From Candidatus Bathyarchaeota archaeon (lineage in GTDB: Archaea > Thermoproteota > Bathyarchaeia > Bathyarchaeales > Bathyarchaeaceae), in assembly GCA_020350305.1 (NCBI GenBank), contig CP070709.1:947761-953873 (forward strand): 6,113 nucleotides of DNA, written 5' to 3'. A program made the translations under genes and the position numbers. Positions within the stretch are counted from its first letter, which is position 1. Each line of letters opens with the position of its first letter. The notes beneath the pieces were generated by a model. The model saw nothing but the letters and a program-made list of their open reading frames with translations, searched no databases and had not been told where the DNA came from. This document shows positions 1 to 5,550 of this stretch, piece after piece.

Positions 1-196
1 CCTGCCCGTGAGTGAACTAGCAGAGAAACTTCAGGGAATGAAGGACGTGGACACGGTGATCTTTGACGGTGTTATAACTCAAAGACTCGTATACGTTGCA
101 GCCGAAAAAAACATCAAGTACCTAGTGGCTGCTCGCGTCTCAGAGGCAATAAAGCAACCGTTGCAGGTAAATCTGTTAACGTTCACAGAAATCTAA
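1..196 (+). CDS. dnaG: Archaeal DnaG-like primase protein, C-terminal end (partial)
   Basis: Only the last ~64 codons are present; the frame is open to the left edge, so the GTG at 8 is internal rather than a start. The visible protein contains VFDGVITQRL-type residues (here VIFDGVITQRLV), then AAEKNIKYLVAARVSEAI and a closing VNLLTFTEI. This is the pattern I know from the C-terminus of archaeal DnaG, the Toprim-domain protein found with the archaeal exosome and with reported primase activity. The catalytic Toprim acidic residues lie upstream, outside the window, and cannot be checked. The gene ends with TAA at 194-196, only 2 bp from the stop of the polB remnant on the opposite strand, so the two converge tail to tail with no room for a separate terminator. 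The family call rests on this tail alone, but the motif is characteristic. Confidence 0.8.
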   Translation, partial: LPVSELAEKLQGMKDVDTVIFDGVITQRLVYVAAEKNIKYLVAARVSEAIKQPLQVNLLTFTEI

Positions 197-198
197 GG

Positions 199-641
199 TT
201 AATCTTCCATGAATTCGAGAAGAGTTTTAGGCGTTTTTGAAGGCAACAACTCCTCTTTGGTTACGCCAAACATGACTAGAATTCGGGACGCAGCCGGCAC
301 TACCTGATTCGAAACGTAATATTCGAGGTCCACTTCGTCGTAGGAGGCTAAAACATAGCATGCATCCATAAACTTTAATTGCCTTCACGGGTCTCCCGAA
401 AAATCTTCTGTCTACTGTTTCCAACTTAACAAGAAAGGGAAAGTCTTCTTTGCGTCTCTGTATTCTTTCCATCACAGCCTGAAGATCATCCTTTTCCTTA
501 ATTAGGAGATAAAAATATGCTAAGAAGTTTCGGTCGATGATGAGGACGCGTTTTTCCCTTCATCTATGCCCCAAATCCACACTTCAGGTCGATGATCCTT
601 GACTTCGTGATTAACGTCTAAAGCCAGAACGTCTTCTTCAT
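199..641 (-). pseudogene. polB: Family B DNA polymerase remnant: N-terminus joined to C-terminus, core deleted, frameshifted
   Basis: Read on the minus strand in successive frames, this is a wrecked archaeal PolB. A plausible start ATG at 641 gives MKKTFWL. The frame then shifts near 620-622 (a T run apparently one base short) and continues LDVNHEVKDHRPEVWIWGID. It shifts again at the five-base A run (T on + strand, 551-555) and continues RVLIIDRNFLAYFYLL up to FFGRPVKAIKVY at about 370. This matches the PolB N-terminal domain, for example the YDRTFEPYFYALL and LGRPIEVWKLY region of Thermococcus polymerase. From 369 to the TAA at 199 another frame reads ASYDEVDLEYYVSNQVVPA, then SRILVMFGVTKEELL, the PolB C-terminal tail. 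About 90 N-terminal and 56 C-terminal codons survive of a protein normally ~770-900 residues, so the exonuclease and polymerase active sites are absent. It cannot encode a polymerase. GGAGAAAGG ahead of the ATG looks like the original ribosome binding site. Confidence 0.85.
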
Positions 642-738
642 CAAGCCTTTCTCCACAAAGATAAGGCGCCAATACGTTTTTAACGGTTTTCAGTATGACT
701 TATTGCACATACGCCAGTCATAGAAAGGAAGCATCCTT
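642..738. promoter_or_regulatory. Shared 5' region between polB remnant (-) and pelA (+)
   Basis: This 97-bp gap separates the divergent 5' ends of the polB remnant and pelA. On the minus strand CGTTAAAAACG (about 675-685) sits ~35-40 bases before the remnant's ATG and could be its old TATA box. On the plus strand the candidates for pelA are weaker: TTTTTAAC around 677-684 or TATGACTTAT at 694-703. No clear BRE can be assigned to either, so the pelA promoter is unresolved. Losing polB would leave this region serving pelA alone. Confidence 0.35.
724..729 (+). promoter_or_regulatory. Ribosome binding site of pelA (AAAGGA)
   Basis: AAAGGA lies 9 bases before the TTG at 739. That supports the TTG as the start rather than the ATG five codons downstream at 754, as does the fit of MKILHMNLKKG to the conserved pelota N-terminus. 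Confidence 0.5.
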
Positions 739-1818
739 TTGAAAATCTTGCACATGAACCTCAAGAAAGGTACCGCAAAGGTCTTCCCGGAGAGTCTAGA
801 CGATTTATGGCACCTCTACAACATAATTCTTGAAAAAGATGAAGTACACGCCCGAACCACCCGAGAAGTGAAAGTTGAAGACCAATACGCCCGCCCAAAA
901 AGAGGGAAAAGAGTTCCAGTTCTTTTAGGCGTAAAAGTTGAAAAAATGTTCTGGGACAAAATCCTCAACCGATTGAGAATACATGGAATCGTTTGCGAGG
1001 CACCTGAAAAAATAAACATAAAGGGATCACATCACACCATAGATGTAACCGTAAACAAGCCCATAACCATCGTAAAAACTGAGTGGCCAAAACATCAAAT
1101 CGATAGATTAAAAAGAGCAAGCAGGGTTACGGCGGCACCCCTCATCATAATGTCCATAGATGACGAAGAATACTGCGTGGCTGTTTTACGACAATACGGC
1201 GTTGATGTAAAAGCAGAGGAAAAAACGAGGCTTCCGGGAAAGTTGGAGGCGGAAAAAAGGACAGGCGCCATGCGTGAATTTTTTAAAATGGCTTTAAAAT
1301 TTCTGAGAGAAGCGTGGACAAGCCTTCGCAGTCCAATAGTCATCATTGGACCAGGATTCATAAAAAAAGACTTCTTTGCGTATGTGAAGAGAGAGGCTCT
1401 AGACATTGCAGACTCTGTTATCGACGTAAAAGGTGTGAACAGCGCAGGCGTAGCCGGAATACACGAGGCACTGCGTTCCGGAGTCTTTACCAAAGCGCTG
1501 AAGCACGTGCGCATAGCTGAAGAAACAAAGGTTATGGAAGAAGCACTAGCAAGACTCGGAAAGGGAAGAGGAGACATAACATACGGATTCGTCGAAATTG
1601 AAAAAGCAAGCGCTTACGGTGCAATTGAAAAACTTCTTGTGGCAGATACCACACTAAGAGAAACCCCGGACGAAAAAAGAAAAGCCTTGGAGAAAATCAT
1701 GAAGGAAGTTGAAGAAAAAGGTGGACAAATCATGGTCATTAGCACGGAGCACGAGGCAGGAACCCAACTACTTTCACTTGGTGGTGTCGCCGCCCTTCTC
1801 CGCTTCCCGTTAGGCTAA
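739..1818 (+). CDS. pelA: Pelota, mRNA surveillance / ribosome rescue factor
   Basis: This encodes a 359-residue pelota (Dom34) protein, the usual archaeal length, apparently intact. In the family, pelota is an eRF1 paralogue that enters the A site of stalled ribosomes with aEF1A-GTP and, with ABCE1, splits the subunits (no-go and non-stop rescue). It acts in the cytoplasm. Three domains are visible. Residues 1-~130 form the Sm-like N-terminal domain (MKILHMNLKKG, then LDDLWHLYNII, with EDQYARPKRGKR in the middle). Residues ~133-255 form the eRF1_2-like domain, including IIGPGFIKKDFFAYV (202-216) and VNSAGVAGIHEAL (233-245). Residues ~258-359 form the eRF1_3-like domain, with YGFVEIEKASAYGAIEKLL and the closing STEHEAGTQLLSLGGVAALL. 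The central domain lacks the peptide-release GGQ motif, as expected for pelota. The start is TTG, chosen by family alignment and a ribosome binding site. It follows the deleted polB, transcribed divergently. Confidence 0.95.
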   Translation: MKILHMNLKKGTAKVFPESLDDLWHLYNIILEKDEVHARTTREVKVEDQYARPKRGKRVPVLLGVKVEKMFWDKILNRLRIHGIVCEAPEKINIKGSHHTIDVTVNKPITIVKTEWPKHQIDRLKRASRVTAAPLIIMSIDDEEYCVAVLRQYGVDVKAEEKTRLPGKLEAEKRTGAMREFFKMALKFLREAWTSLRSPIVIIGPGFIKKDFFAYVKREALDIADSVIDVKGVNSAGVAGIHEALRSGVFTKALKHVRIAEETKVMEEALARLGKGRGDITYGFVEIEKASAYGAIEKLLVADTTLRETPDEKRKALEKIMKEVEEKGGQIMVISTEHEAGTQLLSLGGVAALLRFPLG

Positions 1819-1824
1819 AAATTT

Positions 1825-1846
1825 ATCTGTGCGGGCGCAAGCAGAT
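1825..1846 (+). other. Stem-loop just downstream of pelA
   Basis: ATCTG TGC (1825-1832) can pair with GCA (1837-1839) and CAGAT (1842-1846), leaving a GGGC loop and a two-base AG bulge. It begins 6 bases after the pelA stop, in the 71-bp gap between the convergent pelA and isochorismatase genes. It has no strong downstream T run, so a terminator role is only a guess. Nothing else is recognisable in this gap. Confidence 0.25.
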
Positions 1847-1889
1847 GACGGTTAGCAAGGTATGCCAACGACTTGTTAGGCGTACTAGT

Positions 1890-2589
1890 CTATTTCAGCA
1901 TTTCAATGATCTCGTCAGCAGTCAGAACCTTTGCAAAACCTTTCCTCAAAACCTTCAATTCAGGTTCTTGCATATCTGAATCATCTGTTGATGTTACATC
2001 GCTCCCAAATACAACTTTAAAGCTTCTTTCATAGGCTTGCCGGGCTGTCATCCCACAACAATAGTTTGTCAAAGTTCCACAAATTATGAGTGTCTTTTCC
2101 TAGATTCTTGAGAATGGTCTCTAACGGAGTATCATAGAAAGCTCCGTAGGAGGGTTTGTGAATTACTATCTCATCATCCCTTGGTGCAAGTTCATGCCAA
2201 ACATGCCCTTCCACAAAAAACGAAGATCGGTCTATTTCCAACTCTGAATAGTGACCAGGCATTAAAGATCCGGTTTTTGGACGGTCAAGATAGTCGTGTG
2301 TCTTTGAATAAACAGTGAAGATAACAGGTATTCCTTTTTCCCTACAATGTTCTATCAATCTTTTGATACGCGGAACTTGTCTGATGGCTTCCGGAACCCA
2401 GTCAGGTGTCGAGTGCGGTTTAACAAACTCATCTTGCATATCAATAACCAGCAAAGCACATTTCTCTGGGAAAACATCAAAGTTAGCGGTTCCCTCATTG
2501 TAAGCTCTTCTGGCTAAGTTAAGTACCTGTTCTTCTGTATATCCACCCTCTTTCATATGTCCTATCCCCATTGCCATTGAATCACACAA
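1890..2589 (-). pseudogene. Isochorismatase-family (cysteine) hydrolase, interrupted by one frameshift
   Basis: Two reading frames together make one ~233-residue isochorismatase-superfamily amidohydrolase. The first (from 2589) carries a helical N-terminal extension with GYTEEQVLNLARRAYNEGT, then CALLVIDMQDEF with the catalytic Asp (~residue 50), a long variable stretch, and VIHKPSYGAF with the catalytic Lys (~145). It reads normally to NLGKDT. Just after this, at about 2088-2094, the frame changes and the family sequence resumes as LIICGTLTNYCCGMTARQAY, containing the nucleophilic Cys, then GSDVTSTDD and a C-terminal helix ending at the TAG at 1890. The change equals a 2-base loss (or 1-base gain) at GACACTC, as if one AC unit had dropped from ACAC. 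Without repair the product lacks the nucleophile. The residues around the break are otherwise well preserved, so the lesion is recent, or is a sequencing error. The substrate cannot be told from sequence. The start is uncertain: TTG 2589, ATG 2577 or ATG 2571. Confidence 0.85.
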
Positions 2590-2590
2590 C

Positions 2591-2628
2591 GTTCCTTTAA
2601 TAACAAGACTAAACTATAATCTATTTCG
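2591..2628 (-). promoter_or_regulatory. Predicted promoter and ribosome binding site of the isochorismatase gene
   Basis: On the minus strand CGAAATAG (2628-2621, BRE-like and purine-rich) is followed by ATTATAGTTT (2620-2611, TATA-like). Counting ~25 bases down puts the transcript start near 2590-2595, so the message would be leaderless or nearly so if translation begins at TTG 2589. AAAGGA (2598-2593) is only 3 bases from that TTG and 15 from ATG 2577, so neither spacing is ideal and the start remains open. Confidence 0.45.
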
Positions 2629-2629
2629 T

Positions 2630-2639
2630 CGCACACGCA
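2630..2639 (+). repeat. CGCACACGCA element, copy 1 (upstream of isochorismatase TATA box)
   Basis: This is an exact 10-bp match, in reverse-complement orientation, to 5351-5360. It lies immediately upstream of the BRE/TATA of the minus-strand isochorismatase gene. A related GT-rich stretch (GGTGTGTGTCGC, 2642-2653) follows it, so CACAC (2632-2636) and GTGTG (2643-2647) can form a 5-bp inverted repeat. This could be an operator; no regulator is identified. Confidence 0.4.
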
Positions 2640-2716
2640 CAGGTGTGTGTCGCTGGTCTAAGCTTTATTCAGTCTTCACTTCCAGCTTTCCGTCTGTGTT
2701 ACACACAAGGAAACAC

Positions 2717-2777
2717 GTTAGTTTCTTAGGTTCGTTTACTTTTTGCCGAGTAAAAATGTTAGTTTCCTAGAAATTCG
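2717..2777. repeat. Imperfect direct repeat with core GTTAGTTTC, two copies 41 bp apart
   Basis: GTTAGTTTC occurs at 2717-2725 and 2758-2766, each followed by a similar tail (TTAGGTTCG at 2726-2734; CTAGAAATTCG at 2767-2777). The copies flank a short A/T inverted repeat, downstream of the ABC cassette and upstream of the isochorismatase promoter. No function can be assigned. Confidence 0.4.
2740..2756 (-). terminator. Possible terminator of the ABC cassette
   Basis: TTTTT (2740-2744) and AAAAA (2752-2756) are complementary around GCCGAGT. On the minus strand this gives a T5 run about 44 bases after the stop of the last permease. Archaeal termination depends mainly on T-rich stretches, so this is a candidate, but the run is short. 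Confidence 0.3.
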
Positions 2778-2799
2778 ATTTGCGCACATGCAACAATGA

Positions 2800-3576
2800 T
2801 TACAACTTTCCTTTCACTTGGATGGCACGGAGAGCCCAGAAATAGGTTAAGCCTCCTACAAGCGTGAAAGGAATACTTGCCAGCAGGATATTTAGCAGAA
2901 ATAATGGTTGGATTGGGGCTCCTACAAAGGTGTACTGGCGCATGGCTTCAGCAGCAAGACTGAGAGGATTAGCTGACACAATGTTAACCAAGAAAGGTGG
3001 CAGGTATTGTTTAACTACTTCGATCGGATAGAATACGGTGCTCAAGGTTAGCAATGCGACTTGTACAATTTGTTGGAAGGCAAAGAAGAATTCTGCGTGG
3101 GTTGACGCTGACGCTGCAAGGGTAGCTGCGATGCCTGCTAATCCCATGGCGAGGACGAAGAGAAATGGCAGGAGAATGAGAGTACTCCAGATGGCTTGTG
3201 CTGGAAGGACGAGAAGTGCGATCAGCAAGAGGGAGCTTGAATATACTAGAGCAGCAAGTCCTCCGGCAAGGAGGTAGGCAATAACGACTCCTTTGGTGCT
3301 GATTGGTAAGGATAGGTAGTAATGGATTACTCCTTCGCGGATGGCCAGCCATATTCGTCTTCCTGTGTCCAAGGCAGCTACGAAGAGGCCCATAACGACA
3401 ACAGCGGGAACGAAGAATTGGAAGTAGTCAAAGACCATTAATCTTCGATAGACTAGGGCGACAACAAGCATATCTGAGAGGTTTAAGCTCAGGAGAACCG
3501 CCATAAGCCACTTTGTTCTGAAGAAGTAGGAGAAATCGTTGCCAGCCAATTGCAATATTCGCATTAGCTCTGTCAT
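2800..3576 (-). CDS. ABC-2 type exporter permease, second subunit
   Basis: This 258-residue integral membrane protein is a standard length for an ABC-2 permease of the DrrB/NatB kind. Six hydrophobic segments can be seen at roughly 23-43, 52-70, 97-122, 131-156, 163-185 and 225-247. The short cytoplasmic stretch REGVIHYYLSLPISTKGVV (80-98) is the ABC-2 hallmark between the second and third segments. YPIEVVKQYLPPFLVNIVSANPLS (~183-206) is the conserved re-entrant/outer region before the last segment. The ATG at 3576 overlaps the upstream permease's TGA by 4 bases (ATGA), so translation is coupled and the start is secure; ATG 3564 is an alternative. It most likely pairs with the preceding permease as a heterodimeric channel driven by the cassette ATPase. 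The substrate is unknown (lipid, drug, glycan precursor or peptide are all possible). Confidence 0.88.
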   Translation of the reverse strand: MTELMRILQLAGNDFSYFFRTKWLMAVLLSLNLSDMLVVALVYRRLMVFDYFQFFVPAVVVMGLFVAALDTGRRIWLAIREGVIHYYLSLPISTKGVVIAYLLAGGLAALVYSSSLLLIALLVLPAQAIWSTLILLPFLFVLAMGLAGIAATLAASASTHAEFFFAFQQIVQVALLTLSTVFYPIEVVKQYLPPFLVNIVSANPLSLAAEAMRQYTFVGAPIQPLFLLNILLASIPFTLVGGLTYFWALRAIQVKGKL

Positions 3577-4334
3577 GCGCTTTTGACACCTTCCACCAAA
3601 CGTTGTAAGAGTAGCATGCCTAAACCGAGCGTACTGACTGCCAAAGCGGTGAGAACTGCAACCGCGTAAATCGGATCCAAGAGTAAGGTGGGGTCAAATC
3701 CTAGGAAAAGACGCACCAAGTCTGCACCGTAAGTTAAGGGACTAAGAATGGCGACTGGCGCATAACTTGGTGGTAGGAATACAAGTGGATAGAGTACCGT
3801 GCTGAACCGAATTATAATACTGCTTAGGCCGACGGTGATGGCGGTGTATATGTCAGATGATTTGAAAGCTATGAAGGATAAACCCAGCATTAGCCCCGCA
3901 ACACCGAAACCTAAAACGAATAGTGTAACTATTGCGCCCACCACTGAAATGAATGTGAAATTCCCCATGAGTGCCAAAGTAATGGCTAACGGAACCGATA
4001 TCATGAGAGCTAGTTCAATTCCACCTTGCAGAGCTATTGATAAGAACAATTTAGAGCGGGAGATTGGGAGGCTGAGTAGATAGGGTAATCGTCCTTCGTG
4101 GGCATGTTCGACGAAGTGGCGTCCTGTGTGAGAGCCTATGTCAAACGTCATCATAACCACGAAGCCTATTGCATAGAATTGTTGATAGTCGCTTATTCCG
4201 GTCACAAGCTGTGATATGAGGGCTCCATAGATGCCGAGCTGGATCGTGAAAGTTATCCACTCCATGAATATCCATACTGGAGGTCTTAGCTCGTGTTTCA
4301 GATCGAACCAGACCAGACGAATGATGTCATACAT
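3573..4334 (-). CDS. ABC-2 type exporter permease, first subunit
   Basis: A 253-residue ABC-2 membrane subunit is read from ATG 4334. That start overlaps the ATPase stop by 8 bases (ATGTATGA), giving translational coupling; GGAG about 10 bases upstream may serve as the ribosome binding site. The same frame is open to 4382, but the extra 16 residues lie inside the ATPase gene and are not ABC-2-like. Hydrophobic segments fall at about 22-44, 52-70, 98-123, 128-156, 163-186 and 222-245. HEGRLPYLLSLPISRSKLFL (79-98) matches the ABC-2 cytoplasmic motif and is clearly related to REGVIHYYLSLPIS in the partner permease. YPLVFLPPSYAPVAILSPLT (182-201) is the conserved pre-terminal region. Overall identity with the partner looks low outside these motifs, suggesting old duplication and a heterodimer. 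Substrate unknown. Confidence 0.88.
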   Translation of the reverse strand: MYDIIRLVWFDLKHELRPPVWIFMEWITFTIQLGIYGALISQLVTGISDYQQFYAIGFVVMMTFDIGSHTGRHFVEHAHEGRLPYLLSLPISRSKLFLSIALQGGIELALMISVPLAITLALMGNFTFISVVGAIVTLFVLGFGVAGLMLGLSFIAFKSSDIYTAITVGLSSIIIRFSTVLYPLVFLPPSYAPVAILSPLTYGADLVRLFLGFDPTLLLDPIYAVAVLTALAVSTLGLGMLLLQRLVEGVKSA

Positions 4335-5286
4335 TTGTTGCGGTCTCCAGTACTTTGCCTGTGAAGTGCAGAAAAACATCATCTAAGGATGGTTCTGTCA
4401 CTCTCACTGATAGGAGACGGGCCTTTCTTTCGTAGCACAAACTTGTCATTTTAGGCACCCACGCTTCAGCCATTGAGACATGGGCGCGATATTGATTTTC
4501 ACCTGCTGCCGTTAAATTGACGGTGCCTTCAATCTTGTTCAATTCTTCTCGTAATTCTTCTTTGTTGTTGGGCCCTGATTCCAATAGGAGTTCAACTACG
4601 TCGCCTCCCGCGATTTTGTCTTTTAGGTTTCTGACGGTGTCGCATACAACGCTCTTCCCTTGGTCTAAAACAGTCACTCTGTCTGCTAGGTACTCCGCTT
4701 CACGCACCTCGTTTGTTGCGACTAGGATCGTGGAGCCTTCATCTCTTAGTTTCTGTATTTCCCCCCAGATTTTGCGTTTACCTCTTAGGTCTACTTGGCT
4801 GCTTGGTTCGTCGAATATGGCAAACTGCGGGCGTTGTATCAGGAGTTTTGATACTTCTAATCTTTTGGTCTGCCCTCCAGAAAGGTGCATAAATAATTTG
4901 TTGCGTGCTTCCCATAGTTCCAAGTCTTTCATAATTCTCTTTATGTTGGCGTCTCGTTTACTTTTAGGGACGCCGCAGATAGCCGCATGGAAGTGCAGTA
5001 TTTCTGCTGGTTTGTGTCTCCAGAATCCTCTTGCCTCTTGAAATGATATGCCTAAGATTTGGCGGATTTTAGTTGGCTGTTTTGCCACGTCAAGACCCAT
5101 TACTTCGGCGGTCCCTGATGTGGGTTTCAGGATAGTTGCAAGGATAAGGAGAAGAGTGGTCTTTCCTGAGCCGTTTGGTCCTAAGAGAACCATTATTTCT
5201 TTTGGGTTTACCGTGAAGTCGAGACCCTTGAGTGCTTGGGTCTTACCGTATCTTTTTATCAGGTTCTGGGTCTCGACCGCGTACAC
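4327..5286 (-). CDS. ABC-2 transporter ATP-binding protein (DrrA-like) with C-terminal DUF4162-like domain
   Basis: This 319-residue cytoplasmic ATPase powers the two permeases encoded directly after it. Visible motifs are Walker A GPNGSGKTT (36-44), Q-loop Gln in SFQEA (83), signature LSGGQ (135-139), and Walker B FAIFDE with the catalytic Glu (155-160). After ~residue 225 comes the extra domain typical of drug/lipid ABC-2 ATPases, ending SVRVTEPSLDDVFLHFTGK (close to the family's PSLEDVFL-TG signature). Two departures are visible: the D-loop reads SSQVD, and the switch (H-loop) His position reads VATNEVREAEYLADRV, so Asn (192) replaces the usual His. The start is GTG 5286, with AGGAG about 10 bases upstream and the family-typical N-terminus (VETQNLIKRYGKTQALKGL). 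It is first in the operon, behind a good TATA box. The export role is firm; the substrate is unknown. Confidence 0.93.
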   Translation of the reverse strand: MYAVETQNLIKRYGKTQALKGLDFTVNPKEIMVLLGPNGSGKTTLLLILATILKPTSGTAEVMGLDVAKQPTKIRQILGISFQEARGFWRHKPAEILHFHAAICGVPKSKRDANIKRIMKDLELWEARNKLFMHLSGGQTKRLEVSKLLIQRPQFAIFDEPSSQVDLRGKRKIWGEIQKLRDEGSTILVATNEVREAEYLADRVTVLDQGKSVVCDTVRNLKDKIAGGDVVELLLESGPNNKEELREELNKIEGTVNLTAAGENQYRAHVSMAEAWVPKMTSLCYERKARLLSVRVTEPSLDDVFLHFTGKVLETATNV

Positions 5287-5297
5287 TTCTTGCAGAC

Positions 5298-5348
5298 TCC
5301 TTTCTGTTTAAATTGGTTCTTAAACACCATAGCAAACTAATATAAAAA
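5298..5348 (-). promoter_or_regulatory. Predicted promoter and leader of the ABC operon
   Basis: On the minus strand TTTTTATATT (5348-5339) is a strong archaeal TATA box; transcription would start near 5315-5320. AAAGGAG (about 5303-5297) lies 10 bases before the GTG at 5286 and fits as the ribosome binding site. The CGCACACGCA element abuts the TATA box on its upstream side, where a BRE-bound TFB or a regulator would contact. Confidence 0.55.
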
Positions 5349-5350
5349 CT

Positions 5351-5360
5351 TGCGTGTGCG
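5351..5360 (-). repeat. CGCACACGCA element, copy 2 (upstream of ABC operon TATA box)
   Basis: TGCGTGTGCG on the plus strand is the exact reverse complement of 2630-2639. It sits two bases upstream of the TTTTTATATT box of the ABC operon. Both copies therefore neighbour TATA boxes of minus-strand genes, but in opposite orientations. Confidence 0.4.
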
Positions 5361-5475
5361 TCAACAAGATGATACAAAGCTCCAAAGAGGCGTGAAAGGA
5401 TACGCGAATTCTGCCTTTCTTAGTTTATGGGTTGATATTTGTTCTCATATGCGCACATACACGTGTCCGTTATTA

Positions 5476-5490
5476 AGAGGATGCTCCTCT
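5476..5490 (-). other. Perfect 6-bp stem-loop in the intergenic region
   Basis: AGAGGA (5476-5481) and TCCTCT (5485-5490) pair around a three-base loop. On the minus strand the stem is followed by TAATAAC. It lies ~60 bases downstream of the aminopeptidase stop and upstream of the ABC promoter, and might help end the aminopeptidase transcript. An 8-bp palindrome ACACGTGT (5459-5466) lies beside it. Confidence 0.3.
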
Positions 5491-5512
5491 CGTTGAGCAC
5501 GTTGCCGAAACC

Positions 5513-5532
5513 GCCTTCTGTTTAAAGACGGC
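5513..5532 (-). terminator. Possible hairpin after the aminopeptidase gene
   Basis: GCCTTCT (5513-5519) pairs with AGACGGC (5526-5532) with one mismatch around GTTTAA. It starts 18 bases past the TGA of the M29 peptidase gene on the minus strand. No strong T run follows, so the terminator assignment is tentative. Confidence 0.25.
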
Positions 5533-5550
5533 ATTCAACTAATTGGGCCG

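Larger units (their letters stand above)
5302..5526. repeat. 11-bp direct repeat TTCTGTTTAAA at 5302-5312 and 5516-5526
   Basis: The two exact copies bracket the 5287-5550 intergenic region. The first is in the leader of the ABC ATPase and overlaps the bases before its ribosome binding site. The second is in the loop and arm of the hairpin just after the aminopeptidase stop. No known element matches. Confidence 0.4.

Noticed and set aside
227..475. An 82-codon minus-strand frame that could be called a small hypothetical protein
   Set aside because: Its first half is PolB N-terminal sequence continuing upstream without a start, and its second half is out-of-frame reading through the PolB C-terminal tail. 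It is part of the polB remnant.
1095..1577. A long antisense frame (160 codons) within pelA, and similar long frames opposite the ABC genes
   Set aside because: These are shadows of strongly coding genes. Their products are low-complexity in Ser/Arg and resemble no family.
1717..1728. A GGQ tripeptide in pelota (EEKGGQ, residues 325-330), suggestive of a release factor
   Set aside because: It lies in the C-terminal domain, not at the tip of the central domain where eRF1 carries its catalytic GGQ. The overall architecture is pelota, so this is coincidence.
2086..2100. Programmed ribosomal frameshifting in the isochorismatase gene
   Set aside because: GGAAAAGACACTC has no convincing slippery heptamer with a downstream structure, and the family is not known to use recoding. 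A mutation or sequencing error is simpler.
2781..2789. TGCGCACAT at 2781-2789 and again at 5450-5458, flanking the ABC operon
   Set aside because: A shared 9-mer between two gaps of this size is expected by chance fairly often (about one in five by simple counting), and the copies occupy different positions relative to the genes.
4335..4382. An upstream ATG at 4382 for the first permease
   Set aside because: It would overlap the ATPase gene by over 50 bases with non-membrane, non-family residues. ATG 4334 gives an 8-base overlap and a normal ABC-2 N-terminus.
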